Source: Henriciella marina DSM 19595 (lineage in GTDB: Bacteria > Pseudomonadota > Alphaproteobacteria > Caulobacterales > Hyphomonadaceae). From it: DNA of 64,000 bases. Below, one piece after another: positions 29,839-38,412 of the stretch (position 1 is the stretch's first letter; every line of letters begins with the position of its first letter). The notes under the pieces were generated by a model. The model had not been told where the DNA came from and did not search any database. It saw only the letters and a list, made by a program, of their open reading frames with translations. Position numbers and translations under genes: made by a program. Location: contig NZ_AQXT01000002.1 of NCBI RefSeq assembly GCF_000376805.1, positions 1,550,001 through 1,614,000 on the forward strand, written 5' to 3'.

Positions 29839-30387
29839 ATGCTCGATAGAACACTTCATCCTAACAGCCAGACGCTGCTTTCAGCCTGGCAGCGCATGAG
29901 TATTGCTGCGTCTGATGTGCCGACAGGCCCGACGACACGGGATCATCCGGACCTGATCGAGCGTCTCTTTGTGATCCAGCAGGAAGGCGAAGACCAGTGG
30001 CTCTTCCGCACCGCGGGTGTTCAACTCCAGTCGTCGCTTGGCCGCGAACTGGCCGATCATGACTTCCTTGGTGTCTGGACCGGGCATGACCGGGCAATGC
30101 TGTCTCATCTTCTGAAGATGATTTCGCTGGAAAAACTGCCAGGTATTGTTCGCGCACGAGGCGAGTCGCTGACTGGTGAACGCGTCGATATCGAGATGAC
30201 GCTGGCACCGCTGGCAAAACCGCCGCACCAGGAAACCGGCACGCGGATCCTGGGCCTCTATCAATCGCTTGGCGGCGAAACCTTCTTGCGCGGGCGACCG
30301 GTCTGGCGCCATCGCCTGACCGCTATCTACCCGCCTGATACGCGCAAGAGCGAACCTCGCCTCAAACTGGTGGCGAGCAACGACTAG
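29839..30387 (+). CDS. PAS-domain protein (PAS_5 family)
   Basis: A 182-residue cytoplasmic protein resembling the alphaproteobacterial PAS_5 family ([14 protein letters not shown] at the start, [19 protein letters not shown], then [27 protein letters not shown]). In this family a single sensory PAS fold makes up almost the whole protein, and no output domain is present; members are found among motility and cell-cycle signalling proteins. The stop overlaps that of the convergent gamma-carbonic anhydrase gene by four bases. It is transcribed on its own. Confidence 0.78.
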   Translation: MLDRTLHPNSQTLLSAWQRMSIAASDVPTGPTTRDHPDLIERLFVIQQEGEDQWLFRTAGVQLQSSLGRELADHDFLGVWTGHDRAMLSHLLKMISLEKLPGIVRARGESLTGERVDIEMTLAPLAKPPHQETGTRILGLYQSLGGETFLRGRPVWRHRLTAIYPPDTRKSEPRLKLVASND

Positions 30388-30917
30388 CCGTCGATCCGGG
30401 TCAGTCCTGATTTGAAGCGTTTCCAATTGTCGACATAGACCTGCGCCGAAGCCGCAATCATCTGTGCGGCATTTTCATCCAGTTGCCGCACGACCTTGCC
30501 CGGTGATCCCATCACGAGAGAGTTATCGGGGATTTCCTTGCCTTCGGGTATCAGGGAGTGTGCCCCGATAATGCAGTTCTTGCCGATCTTGGCCCGATTG
30601 AGGATGGTTGAGCCGATCCCGATCAGCGTGCCATCAGCAACACTGCATCCATGCAGCATGACCATGTGGCCGACCGTTACATTCTTTCCGATCGTCAGCG
30701 GGACACCATGGTCGGTGTGCAGCACGCTGCCGTCCTGAATGTTGGAATTCTCGCCAATCTCGATCGGGTCATTGTCCCCGCGCAGGACAGCATTGAACCA
30801 GATGCTGGCATTCTCCTTCAGAATCACCCGGCCAAGAACCGTCGCATTCTCGGCGACCCAGTAATTTCCGCTTTCCGGTGTGACCGGTTTGACGCCATCG
30901 AGATCATAAAGTGCCAT
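30384..30917 (-). CDS. Gamma-carbonic-anhydrase-family hexapeptide-repeat protein
   Basis: A 177-residue left-handed beta-helix protein. Hexapeptide turns run from about residue 20 to 140 ([81 protein letters not shown]), ending in [11 protein letters not shown] and a C-terminal helix. The zinc-ligand histidines expected for the family are at [10 protein letters not shown] and [10 protein letters not shown]. Members range from true carbonic anhydrases to YrdA/CaiE-like proteins of unclear activity, so the reaction is unsure. ATG at 30917 is preferred, with AGGGAG upstream; the ATG at 30938 lacks a ribosome site. Confidence 0.88.
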   Translation of the reverse strand: MALYDLDGVKPVTPESGNYWVAENATVLGRVILKENASIWFNAVLRGDNDPIEIGENSNIQDGSVLHTDHGVPLTIGKNVTVGHMVMLHGCSVADGTLIGIGSTILNRAKIGKNCIIGAHSLIPEGKEIPDNSLVMGSPGKVVRQLDENAAQMIAASAQVYVDNWKRFKSGLTRIDG

Positions 30918-30965
30918 ATTGCGGGCTCCCTTTGTCATAAAACTTTATTGGCCTGAGCGGACTGG

Positions 30966-30980
30966 TTAACCGCGGCTTAA
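30966..30980 (+). promoter_or_regulatory. CtrA-type binding box TTAA-N7-TTAA
   Basis: TTAACCGCGGCTTAA matches the full consensus of the cell-cycle regulator CtrA. A TAATCT at 30987-30992 could be the -10 of a promoter starting near 31000, which places the box over the -35 region, the usual position for activation by CtrA. It could also act on the divergent carbonic anhydrase gene, whose start is 49 bp away. Confidence 0.65.
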
Positions 30981-30999
30981 TACTGGTAATCTCTAATGG

Positions 31000-31138
31000 T
31001 GTTGAGATTCGCGAGGCAAGTGCTGATGGTCCAGAGACCATTCCTTCCACCTACGCCGCCCGGGCCCCCTTCAGGGTCTGGCGCCAGTCTCTCCCGCGTT
31101 CTTCGTCACCGCCCGGCAATTTGCCCGGCGGTTTTTTT
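31000..31138 (+). ncRNA. Candidate small RNA or phoH leader with internal hairpin and terminator
   Basis: From the predicted start near 31000 to the T tract is about 140 nt. It has a perfect hairpin ATGGTC-CAGA-GACCAT (31026-31041), a GC-rich middle with further pairing (31055-31090) and an intrinsic terminator at 31108-31138, only 22 bp before the phoH ATG. This could be a free-standing CtrA-controlled sRNA or an attenuated leader of phoH. An ATG at 30996 opens a frame through the region (MVLRFARQVLMVQ..., with a run of prolines) that may be a leader peptide or chance. I do not recognise an Rfam family. Confidence 0.42.
31108..31138 (+). terminator. Intrinsic terminator just upstream of phoH
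   Basis: ACCGCCCGGC pairs with GCCCGGCGGT (one C-C mismatch, loop AATTT), followed by seven T. It ends 21 bases before the phoH start codon, so it would cut off any transcript from the CtrA-box promoter unless bypassed. Confidence 0.8.
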
Positions 31139-31159
31139 GTGCCCGAAAAGGAGATCCTC

Positions 31160-31960
31160 ATGGGTAAGCGTGCTGCAGCCAAGCGTCAGAAAGCCAGAAC
31201 CGATATGGGAGCCGTAGGCCTTCCCGGTGAAATGGGCGGCAAATCCAGACAGGAGGCACGGCTATACGCCATTAATGGCGGCTGGCACCCTGATGATGCC
31301 GACAAGGTACGCAACCCGAATACGCCGCGCGATCAGCGTTATCAGAAAACCGTCAAACCCCGCTCTGAAAACCAGGCCCGCCTCATGAAGGCACTTGAGA
31401 CCAAATCACTGGTCTGCGCGCTCGGCCCGGCAGGCACCGGCAAGACATATCTTGCCATCTGCAAGGCGGTCGAAGCGCTCCAGTCCGGCAAGGTTGCCCG
31501 CATCATTCTTTCGCGGCCAGCCGTCGAGGCAGGCGAGCAGATCGGATTCCTCCCCGGTGCCATGGAAGACAAGCTCGCGCCATATCTGCGCCCGCTTTAC
31601 GACGCGCTTGCCGACAGGCTCTCGCCTCAGCAACTCAAACACATGATGGGCGAAGGCCTGATCGAGATTGCGCCTATCGGTTTCATGCGTGGGCGCACGC
31701 TGAACAATTCCTTCGTCGTCATCGATGAGGCACAGAACTGCACCTATACCCAGCTCAAGATGCTGCTCACCCGGCTTGGCTGGCACTCGACCATGGCCGT
31801 CACAGGCGACCCGAACCAGTCCGACCTGCTGCCATCGCTTTCGGGTCTGGCACAGGCGGCGGAGAAACTCGCTGGCCTGTCAGATGCAGAAATCATCTAT
31901 CTCGAAGGCCAGGACATCGTTCGTCATCCGCTCGTGGCGGAAATGCTCGGCGTTCTCTGA
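31160..31960 (+). CDS. phoH: PhoH-family ATPase
   Basis: A 266-residue P-loop ATPase of the PhoH family, often linked to RNA metabolism or phosphate stress. Walker A is GPAGTGKT (residues 89-96), Walker B FVVIDEAQN (about 184-192) and the sensor-like VTGDPNQSDL follows. A basic N-terminal stretch (MGKRAAAKRQKAR) and about 70 further residues precede the ATPase; no KH domain is present. The ATG at 31160 follows AAGGAGA at good spacing. It lies directly after a terminator and a candidate leader, suggesting attenuated or separately promoted expression. A rightward terminator follows. Confidence 0.92.
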   Translation: MGKRAAAKRQKARTDMGAVGLPGEMGGKSRQEARLYAINGGWHPDDADKVRNPNTPRDQRYQKTVKPRSENQARLMKALETKSLVCALGPAGTGKTYLAICKAVEALQSGKVARIILSRPAVEAGEQIGFLPGAMEDKLAPYLRPLYDALADRLSPQQLKHMMGEGLIEIAPIGFMRGRTLNNSFVVIDEAQNCTYTQLKMLLTRLGWHSTMAVTGDPNQSDLLPSLSGLAQAAEKLAGLSDAEIIYLEGQDIVRHPLVAEMLGVL

Positions 31961-31987
31961 CCTCGGTGACAGTCGAATAATTATCAG

Positions 31988-32018
31988 CGGGCGGCCAGAA
32001 AGGTCGCCCGTTTCATTT
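31988..32018 (+). terminator. Terminator of phoH
   Basis: CGGGCGGCC pairs with GGTCGCCCG (one G-T pair, loop AGAAA), followed by TTTCATTTT. It lies 28 bp after the phoH stop and just before the convergent transporter gene. Confidence 0.75.
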
Positions 32019-32030
32019 TGGGACTGGTCA

Positions 32031-33614
32031 TTATTGCGAGGGCCGCTCGTCCCCTGCCCGATTTATCTCGCCGTAGAGCCATGCACCCGCCTCCGCGACG
32101 CTATCGCGGTCCAGATCGACACGCGAATTGGCTTTGCGCATCAGCTCGGTCGAAATCTGACCCTCAAGACTTTCCAGTATATTCAGGAGCGCGGTGTTTT
32201 CGCGCCCCCCCGGTGAAACAAGCATGAAGGCATCATAAGGCGGCAGGATCGCGCGCGTGTCTTCAAGCAGCACAAGGTCGAACGCATCGATACGCCCATC
32301 GGTCGTATAGGCGGTGATCATGCCGACCTCACCGCGCCGGACCGCGTCATACATGAAAGCCGAATCCATGCTGCGGATCGACAGGGCGTCGAGACCGTAG
32401 GCATCGCGGGTGCGTGTCCATTCGGGACGTCCGAAAAATTCAGGATCGCTTGCGACCGAGAGCGGCTTGCCCGCGACGTCCCCGATTGTCTCAAGATCAT
32501 ACTGCGCTGCCGTTTCGGGACTGGTCGCAAAGGCGTAAGCGTTCTCGAAGCCAAGCTTGCCGAGCGCCAGAACCCCTTCCTGCTCCAGCAACCAGGACGT
32601 CACCCGCGCATACATTTCAGAGCGCTGCGCTGGCGCGTCCTGTTTCATCAGGCTGGCCCAGACCGTGCCGGTATAGTCGATATAAACATCGATCGAATTG
32701 TTGGCGAGCGCATCGAACGCGACCGTTGTGCCAAGTCCATCACGGGGGCGGACCGTTGCACCTTCGGCCTCAAGTGTGCGGCGCAGAACATCTGCCAGGA
32801 TATACTGTTCGGTGAAGCCCTTGCTGCCAACCGTGATCGTCTGACCCGCAAGCGGCAGCTCAGCGCTGGTCTCGCCGGTATTGCTGACACGCGAAGATCC
32901 CGCTGTCCCCGGGCCAATTGACACAAATACCGTCAGCGCCGGCAGGATGATCAGCACTAGGCCAACTGCGCCTGCGATTGCATGTGAGCGCTTTCGGTCA
33001 CGCGCGGATTTCTCGAACTGCGCGATGATCTGGTCGAGCGCCAGCGCCAGCGCTGCCGAAACGAGACATCCGAAAAGCACCGCCGTCCAGTTTCGGGTCT
33101 GAAGCCCCTGGAAAATATAATTGCCGAGGCTGCGCGCCCCGACGGGGGTGGATAGGGTTGCCGTGCCAACCACCCAGGCCGAAGCGGTGCGCAATCCTGC
33201 AACAATCACCGGTGCCGCAAGCGGCAGATCGATTTCGCGAAGCCGCTGGCGCGCTGTCATCCCGACAGCCAGCGCAGCCTCGCGCACATCATTGTCGACG
33301 CCGCCAAGGCCGACGATCGTATTCCTCAGCATCGGCAGGATGGAATAAAGCGACAGCGCAGCAAAGGCTGGCCAGAAACCGATCATGCCGCCCATGAGCG
33401 GGACCATAAGCGCCAGTAGCGCGATCCCCGGAACGGTCTGGATCACACTCGCCGTCGCAAGGGCTGGACCCGCCACATAGGTCTGCCGTGCCGACAGAAT
33501 TCCCGCTGGTATGGAAATAATGAGCCCTGTCAGGAGCGCGCCAAGCGCAAGCTGAAGGTGGCCTGCATAATTTGCCGGAAAGACGGCAAGCTCTTCTGAC
33601 AGAAATCCGCTCAT
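32031..33614 (-). CDS. Osmoprotectant-type ABC transporter, permease fused to substrate-binding domain
   Basis: A 527-residue fusion as in the OpuC/YehZ-type glycine betaine, choline or carnitine importers. Residues 1 to about 215 are a permease with five or six membrane helices and the EAA-like block VREAALAVGMTARQRLREIDLPLAAPVIVAG; a further helix lies near 220-250. From about residue 262 the periplasmic binding domain begins (ITVGSKGFTEQYILADVLRRTLE, YIDYTGTVWASLM, FENAYAFA, ITAYTTDGRIDAFDLVLLEDT). The GSKxFTEQ and TDGRI blocks are typical of quaternary-amine binding proteins. The gene starts with a four-base overlap (ATGA) with the ATPase gene. Confidence 0.9.
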   Translation of the reverse strand: MSGFLSEELAVFPANYAGHLQLALGALLTGLIISIPAGILSARQTYVAGPALATASVIQTVPGIALLALMVPLMGGMIGFWPAFAALSLYSILPMLRNTIVGLGGVDNDVREAALAVGMTARQRLREIDLPLAAPVIVAGLRTASAWVVGTATLSTPVGARSLGNYIFQGLQTRNWTAVLFGCLVSAALALALDQIIAQFEKSARDRKRSHAIAGAVGLVLIILPALTVFVSIGPGTAGSSRVSNTGETSAELPLAGQTITVGSKGFTEQYILADVLRRTLEAEGATVRPRDGLGTTVAFDALANNSIDVYIDYTGTVWASLMKQDAPAQRSEMYARVTSWLLEQEGVLALGKLGFENAYAFATSPETAAQYDLETIGDVAGKPLSVASDPEFFGRPEWTRTRDAYGLDALSIRSMDSAFMYDAVRRGEVGMITAYTTDGRIDAFDLVLLEDTRAILPPYDAFMLVSPGGRENTALLNILESLEGQISTELMRKANSRVDLDRDSVAEAGAWLYGEINRAGDERPSQ

Positions 33615-34390
33615 CGGCTCTGTTCCTTGAAAGCGTCCCCAACCGTGGCAGCCAGCTGTCGCGGCGCGGCCAGAAGCTCTCTCACCGTGTCGTTCGCCGG
33701 GCTGGAAATAAGCTCGGACGGCGGGCCCATCTGGATGATCCGGCCCCCATCCATGACTGCAACACGGTCCCCGAGCCGCAGGGCCTCGGCAAAATCATGC
33801 GTGACAAGAACAGCAGCAAAGCCGAGCTCGGAACGAAGCCGCGCAATGTCGTCGATAAGCCCCGTGCGGGTCAGCGGGTCGAGCGCTGCGAACGGTTCAT
33901 CCATGAGGATGATGTCGGGCTCTCCCGCAAGCGCACGTGCCAGGCCGACACGCTGGCGTTCCCCGCCCGATAGCTCGGCCGGATATCGGTCTGCATAGGT
34001 CGCCGCAGGCAGACCCGCCATGGACAGGAGCTGGTCCAGCTTCCTGGCTTTGCGCGTCTCCTCCCATCCCAGAAGGCGGGGGGTAACGAGGACATTTTCA
34101 GCGACTGTGCGATGGGGAAAAAGCCCGGCGCTCTGAATGACGAAACCGATGCGGCGGCGCCATTCATGCGCGGGCATATCATAGGCGCTGATACCGGCAA
34201 GGCGCACTTCGCCCTCATCGGGCTCAATCAGCCGGTTCAGCATCTTCAGCGTCGTGGTTTTCCCACAGCCTGAATGACCGATCAGCGCGAGCGTCTCGCC
34301 CGATGCGAGCTCAAAGCTCACCTCATCGACAACCCGGGTCTCACCAAATTTCTTGCTGAGGCCCTCAGCAGACAGAAGCGCGGTGCTCAG
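33611..34390 (-). CDS. Osmoprotectant-type ABC transporter ATPase, apparent CTG start
   Basis: ATPase partner of the fused permease. Walker A is GHSGCGKT, the signature LSGGERQRVGLARALAGEP, Walker B IILMDEPFAALDP and the switch histidine VTHD. The first standard start codon (GTG at 34321) lies within strand 1 of the fold, but the same frame continues upstream and encodes a normal ABC N terminus (LSAEGLSKKFGETRVVDEVSF). No ATG, GTG or TTG occurs there; a CTG at 34390 overlaps the TGA of the upstream gene (CTGA) and has AGAGGA nine bases before it; another CTG lies at 34375. I therefore place the start at CTG 34390 (259 residues). A sequencing error is the alternative. Confidence 0.85.
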   Translation of the reverse strand: MSTALLSAEGLSKKFGETRVVDEVSFELASGETLALIGHSGCGKTTTLKMLNRLIEPDEGEVRLAGISAYDMPAHEWRRRIGFVIQSAGLFPHRTVAENVLVTPRLLGWEETRKARKLDQLLSMAGLPAATYADRYPAELSGGERQRVGLARALAGEPDIILMDEPFAALDPLTRTGLIDDIARLRSELGFAAVLVTHDFAEALRLGDRVAVMDGGRIIQMGPPSELISSPANDTVRELLAAPRQLAATVGDAFKEQSR

Positions 34391-34611
34391 TCGCCCAGAT
34401 CCTCTGACAGTACAGTCATCTGGAACTGGTAAGAGGTCTCGCCTTCATCTACATCCTTGTAGATCACGGCAATAAATTCCGAACCAAGATACACCTCGAC
34501 CGAATCATCGGTCTGCGACCGCGTCACCAGACGGATCTCAGGGTTAAGCTTGTTCTTGAGGTAGGCTTCGAGAAGCTGTGTTTCGTTCTTCTTCAGGTCT
34601 TCGCTCATCAT
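34387..34611 (-). CDS. DUF3126-family protein
   Basis: A 74-residue soluble protein resembling the alphaproteobacterial DUF3126 family, with an N-terminal helix (KKNETQLLEAYLKNKLN) followed by strands (EIRLVTRSQTDDSVEVYLGSEFIAVIYKDVDEGETSYQFQMTVL). The function of the family is not known. It heads the three-gene leftward run with the ABC transporter and its stop is part of the proposed CTG start of the ATPase gene, so the ATPase depends on its translation. It is usually a conserved housekeeping-type gene in the class and may be only by chance linked to transport. Confidence 0.82.
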   Translation of the reverse strand: MMSEDLKKNETQLLEAYLKNKLNPEIRLVTRSQTDDSVEVYLGSEFIAVIYKDVDEGETSYQFQMTVLSEDLGD

Positions 34612-34681
34612 CGTCTCCTGTATTGGCGAAGAGAGCTATATCAATTGTCGCTCCGCTGGAACGGGGAGGGAGCGGATTTCC

Positions 34682-35071
34682 TCAGTTCTTGGAATAGGTA
34701 GGTGGCACGTCTTCGGCCGGGTCGAAGCTGCGGCGCTTGAACTCGTCATCGTCTTTTACAGGATTGGCGAGCCGCCACATCATGGCAAAGATCCAGGCGA
34801 TAAACTCAACGACGGCACGGGCGATCAGCGTCATCAGGATACCGAAGATCGTCGTCTCATTCACGAAATTGCGGAACACCGCCACGGCTGTCTGCGGCAG
34901 GTCAGGGTTCCTGATTATATCGAGATTGGCGATCCAGTTCGCTGCATCATTCACCTGGTTGAGCTGCCGCGGAAAAAAGACGATCCCGAGCAGCATCAGG
35001 ATGATTACCATGAAGAACGTCGCAACGATCTTCGTCGATACAATTGAAAAACCGCCGAGCAGTCTGAGCAT
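34682..35071 (-). CDS. Small membrane protein of unknown function
   Basis: A 129-residue protein with two clear membrane segments: residues about 8-33 (FSIVSTKIVATFFMVIILMLLGIVFF) and about 75-99 (FGILMTLIARAVVEFIAWIFAMMWRL). A cytoplasmic or periplasmic loop between them carries Asn and Pro, and a charged tail (KDDDEFKRRSFDPAEDVPPTY) follows. I do not recognise the family. It lies alone between cysE and the DUF3126 gene, in the same direction, with 70 and 68 bp on either side. Confidence 0.68.
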   Translation of the reverse strand: MLRLLGGFSIVSTKIVATFFMVIILMLLGIVFFPRQLNQVNDAANWIANLDIIRNPDLPQTAVAVFRNFVNETTIFGILMTLIARAVVEFIAWIFAMMWRLANPVKDDDEFKRRSFDPAEDVPPTYSKN

Positions 35072-35138
35072 GAGGAATCATCCCCCCCTGTGCATGTTCA
35101 GGAAGTTCTATGCGAATCTCATGCCGATATCCAGCCGC

Positions 35139-35942
35139 TCAGGAGGATTCTGGCAATGTCTGATCCATGTTGCGCGCTGGCGCTTCGCCTTCGCCGCCCA
35201 CGACACGGGCCGGCACACCGGCCACGGTCGTGCGGGCCGCCACGTCCTTCAGCACCACGCTGCCTGCGGCGATCTTTGCCTCATCGCCGACATGAATGTT
35301 GCCGAGCACCTTGGCACCGACCGATACAAGCACACCGCGCCCGATCTTCGGGTGGCGATCGCCGACCTCCTTGCCGGTGCCGCCGAGGGTGACGCCCTGC
35401 AGGATGGAACAGCCATCGCCGACCTCTGCGGTTTCGCCGATCGTGATGTTGGTTGCGTGGTCCAGCATGACGCCGGCGCCCATCTTTACCGCTGGGTGAA
35501 TATCGACACCAAAGCGCTCACTCGCGCGCGACTGCAGGTGAAACGCAAGCGTCTCACGCCCCTCACGCCAGAGCCGGTTGGCAATGCGCTGGGTTTGCAG
35601 CGCCAGGAATCCCTTGAAGAACAGAAAGGGCTGCAGCATGCCGCGGCAGGCCGGGTCACGTTCCAGAACGGCCTGCATGTCACGTTCGGCTGCTTCGACC
35701 AGCCAGTGCTCCTGATCATAGCAGTGCGCGATGACATGGCGCACCTGCTGAGCCCCGATCTCCGGCCCGGCCAGTTTCTCGGCCAGATGAAAGGCGAGCG
35801 CCTGACAGATCGTGTCATGGGAGAGGATCGCTGCATCAATGTAACTTGCGAGCGCCGGTTCATCGGCTGCAGCGGCCTTGGCCTCAAACCTTAGACGCCG
35901 CCATGGCGGCGGCGGTGCGCCGATATCGGGATTGTCAGCCAT
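35139..35942 (-). CDS. cysE: Serine O-acetyltransferase
   Basis: Makes O-acetylserine from serine and acetyl-CoA, the first step of cysteine synthesis. The 267-residue product has the N-terminal helical domain (residues 1 to about 140, with HDTICQALAFHLAEKL) and then the hexapeptide-repeat left-handed helix with the active-site block GVMLDHATNITIGETAEVGDGCSILQGVTLGG and KIGRGVLVSVGAKVLGNIHVGDEAKIAAGSVVLKDV. Length matches bacterial CysE. No cysK is adjacent. It stands alone and leftward. Confidence 0.94.
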   Translation of the reverse strand: MADNPDIGAPPPPWRRLRFEAKAAAADEPALASYIDAAILSHDTICQALAFHLAEKLAGPEIGAQQVRHVIAHCYDQEHWLVEAAERDMQAVLERDPACRGMLQPFLFFKGFLALQTQRIANRLWREGRETLAFHLQSRASERFGVDIHPAVKMGAGVMLDHATNITIGETAEVGDGCSILQGVTLGGTGKEVGDRHPKIGRGVLVSVGAKVLGNIHVGDEAKIAAGSVVLKDVAARTTVAGVPARVVGGEGEAPARNMDQTLPESS

Positions 35943-36017
35943 AATCGCAGCTTTCCAGTTATTCTCGGTCTAGCACATGGATGACGCGGCGAGCGGCTTC
36001 AAGGTTTCAGCTTGCAA

Positions 36018-36695
36018 TCAGGACGCATGGTCTTTGGGGATATACCGGATCGCAAAGCCGTTTCGAAGCGTGCGAACCACTTCACCCTTGAGATGGCCAA
36101 CCGTGACGAGCTCACCAATAAAAGGCGCGGGCCCCTCGGACTCAAATGCCGCGCCCGTCAGCGAAATGTCGATTGTGCGGCACTGCAGGACGCGTCCATC
36201 TGCGCGGCTTACCAGGGCTGGTCCGCCAGCGGCATAACGCGGCGCGACGCGGTCATCCTCGAGACCAAGCGGTTTCTTGTTGGCAAGCCATGTCAGCCGG
36301 TCTGCGATCTTGTCCTTCTTGCGCGCGGTCACATTGAACCGAACGGCAAAGCCATCTTCCGTCATGCGGACAACATCTGACTCGATACGGCCAAGATCGT
36401 CGAGATAACAGACAATCCTGGTCTCCAATGGAGGTTTCTGGCGCGAGACAAAGCACGCGCCGCCACAGGAAATGTTTCGGGTGAGAACACCGTGATCGCG
36501 TGTGCCTTCGGCCAGAAACCGGCCGCTCAAAGCAATCGAAACACGTTTGTTACGGCGCTTGTCCTTGCGCAATTCACTTGCCGCGCGCTTGCGCGCGGGT
36601 CTTTCCTTTAGAGCGTCCAATTCGGCCTCCTGGCCTGGAATCCTGCCGTCATGACGATGGCGCACCTTCCGAAATCCTACGCCCGGTGTCTTCAC
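36018..36695 (-). CDS. Tandem PilZ-domain protein, probable c-di-GMP receptor
   Basis: A 225-residue cytoplasmic protein with two PilZ-like domains. The first has the RxxxR region (KRRNKRVSIALSGRF, about residues 46-60) and the partner motif NISCGGACF; the second has DDRVAPRY and DISLTGAAF near residue 175. In the first domain both c-di-GMP-binding motifs are close to consensus; the second keeps DxSxxG but its arginine motif is weaker and it may not bind. C-di-GMP controls the motile-to-sessile change and holdfast formation in these bacteria, so a role in surface life is plausible but unproven. The start at 36695 is the longest option; an internal start near residue 28 would remove a basic N-terminal extension. 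Confidence 0.82.
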   Translation of the reverse strand: MKTPGVGFRKVRHRHDGRIPGQEAELDALKERPARKRAASELRKDKRRNKRVSIALSGRFLAEGTRDHGVLTRNISCGGACFVSRQKPPLETRIVCYLDDLGRIESDVVRMTEDGFAVRFNVTARKKDKIADRLTWLANKKPLGLEDDRVAPRYAAGGPALVSRADGRVLQCRTIDISLTGAAFESEGPAPFIGELVTVGHLKGEVVRTLRNGFAIRYIPKDHAS

Positions 36696-36768
36696 AAATG
36701 GTTGATGCGAACGATAAAGTTGACACGCACGTCACGAAACAGGAAACCCACCTGGAGGGAGATACAAC

Positions 36769-38412
36769 ATGCCGGATTCTGGAAGATTTGATTACATTAT
36801 TGTCGGAGCCGGCAGCGCTGGGTGTGTGCTCGCCAACCGGCTGAGCGCCGATCCCGATGTCCGCGTTTGCCTGATCGAGGCAGGCGGCAAGGACAAGAGC
36901 CTGATGATCCGCATGCCTGCAGGTGTCGGCGGCCTTATCAAGGATGCAGGCCCGTACAATTGGGGTTTCTATACGGATCCGCAGAAACATATGAATGACC
37001 GCAAGCTCTGGTGGCCGCGCGGCAAGGGCTGGGGCGGCTCATCTTCCATCAATGGCATGATCTACATTCGCGGGCACGCGCGCGATTATGACCAATGGCG
37101 ACAGTCGGGCCTCCGCGGATGGGGTTATGCCGATGTCCTGCCCTATTTCCGCCGGTCGGAAGGCTATCGCGGCAAAGCCGACATGCATCATGGCAGCGAT
37201 GGCCCGCTCGTTGTGGAAGACAGCCCGCTGGATTCCATCGCCTATGACAGCTTCATCAAGTCCGGCCAGGAAGCCGGCTATCCCTACACGCCTGATTTCA
37301 ATGGCGCAGACCAGGAAGGCGTTGGCCCCTATCAGCGCACCATCAACGATGGCGAACGCTGGAGCACGGCGCGGGCCTTCCTTCATCCAGTCCTGAAAGA
37401 CCGGCCGAATCTGACCGTCATGTCGACAGCCCTCGTCTCGAAGGTCCGGTTTGAAGGCAAACGCGCGATCGGCATTGAGACCGTTGCAGCAAAGGGCGCC
37501 GAACCCGAATTCGTGCGCGCAGAGCGTGAAGTCCTGATCTGCGCAGGCGCGGTTCAGTCACCCCAGATCCTCAAACTGTCCGGTGTCGGCCCCGCCGCAG
37601 AGCTGCGCGAACACGGCATCGATGTCGTCGCAGATATCGCGCAGGTCGGCGAAAACCTGCAGGACCACCTCGATGTCACGGTCATTCACAAGATGACCCA
37701 GAAAATCTCGGCCTATTCGCGTCAGGCAGGGCTGAAGAAAATTGCTGTCGGCCTCAACTACCTCCTGCGCAAACAGGGCGCAGGCCGCGACAATTTCCTG
37801 CAGGCAGGCGGCTTCCTGAAATCGCGCGAAGGCCTCGACCGGCCGGACCTCCAGCTTCACTACGTCAACGCAATCATGATGGAACATGCACGCCAGCAGG
37901 TAAAAGCCGACGGTTTTACCATCCATGCCTGCCAGCTGCGTCCAGAGAGCCGCGGCAACGTCACCCTCGCCAGTGCAGACCCGTTCGATCATCCGCGCAT
38001 CGATCCGAATTATCTGGCAACCGAAGAAGACCGCCGCGCCATGCGCGAAGGGGTGAAGATCTGCCGCGACATTGCTGGCCAGAATGCTTTCAATGCCATT
38101 CGCGGCGACGAGATCATGCCGGGTCAGAGCGTCAAGACAGACGCCGAGATCGACGCCTTCATCCGCGAGACCGGTGAAACGATCTACCACCCGGTTGGCA
38201 CGGTACGCATGGGGGCAGACGAGGCGGCCCCGCTGGACCCTGAGCTTCGCGTACGCGGTGTTGAAGGTCTGCGTGTCATTGATGCGTCGGTCATGCCAAC
38301 GCTGATCGGCGGCAATACCAATGCGCCGACCATCATGGTCGCAGAGAAAGCTTCGGACATGATCCGGGGTGTTCCAGCGCCAACCCCGGCAGAGATCGCA
38401 GAGCCAGCCTAG
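36769..38412 (+). CDS. GMC-family FAD oxidoreductase (choline dehydrogenase-like)
   Basis: A 547-residue flavoprotein starting with the FAD-binding DYIIVGAGSAGCVLANRL (residues 8-25), then WPRGKGWGGSSSINGMIYIRG, the GMC signature GAVQSPQILKLSGVGPA and the C-terminal active-site region ETIYHPVGTVRMG with the conserved histidine, followed by IGGNTNAPTIMVAEKASDMI. It resembles BetA choline dehydrogenase and alcohol dehydrogenases such as AlkJ; no betB or betI is nearby, so the alcohol substrate is unsure. GGAGGGAG precedes the ATG. The stop overlaps that of the convergent GYF-domain gene by four bases. Confidence 0.92.
   Translation: MPDSGRFDYIIVGAGSAGCVLANRLSADPDVRVCLIEAGGKDKSLMIRMPAGVGGLIKDAGPYNWGFYTDPQKHMNDRKLWWPRGKGWGGSSSINGMIYIRGHARDYDQWRQSGLRGWGYADVLPYFRRSEGYRGKADMHHGSDGPLVVEDSPLDSIAYDSFIKSGQEAGYPYTPDFNGADQEGVGPYQRTINDGERWSTARAFLHPVLKDRPNLTVMSTALVSKVRFEGKRAIGIETVAAKGAEPEFVRAEREVLICAGAVQSPQILKLSGVGPAAELREHGIDVVADIAQVGENLQDHLDVTVIHKMTQKISAYSRQAGLKKIAVGLNYLLRKQGAGRDNFLQAGGFLKSREGLDRPDLQLHYVNAIMMEHARQQVKADGFTIHACQLRPESRGNVTLASADPFDHPRIDPNYLATEEDRRAMREGVKICRDIAGQNAFNAIRGDEIMPGQSVKTDAEIDAFIRETGETIYHPVGTVRMGADEAAPLDPELRVRGVEGLRVIDASVMPTLIGGNTNAPTIMVAEKASDMIRGVPAPTPAEIAEPA

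Noticed and set aside
30996-31217. A 73-codon frame (MVLRFARQVLMVQ...) over the leader and phoH start
   Set aside because: It crosses the terminator and the phoH ribosome site; at most its first part could be a leader peptide.
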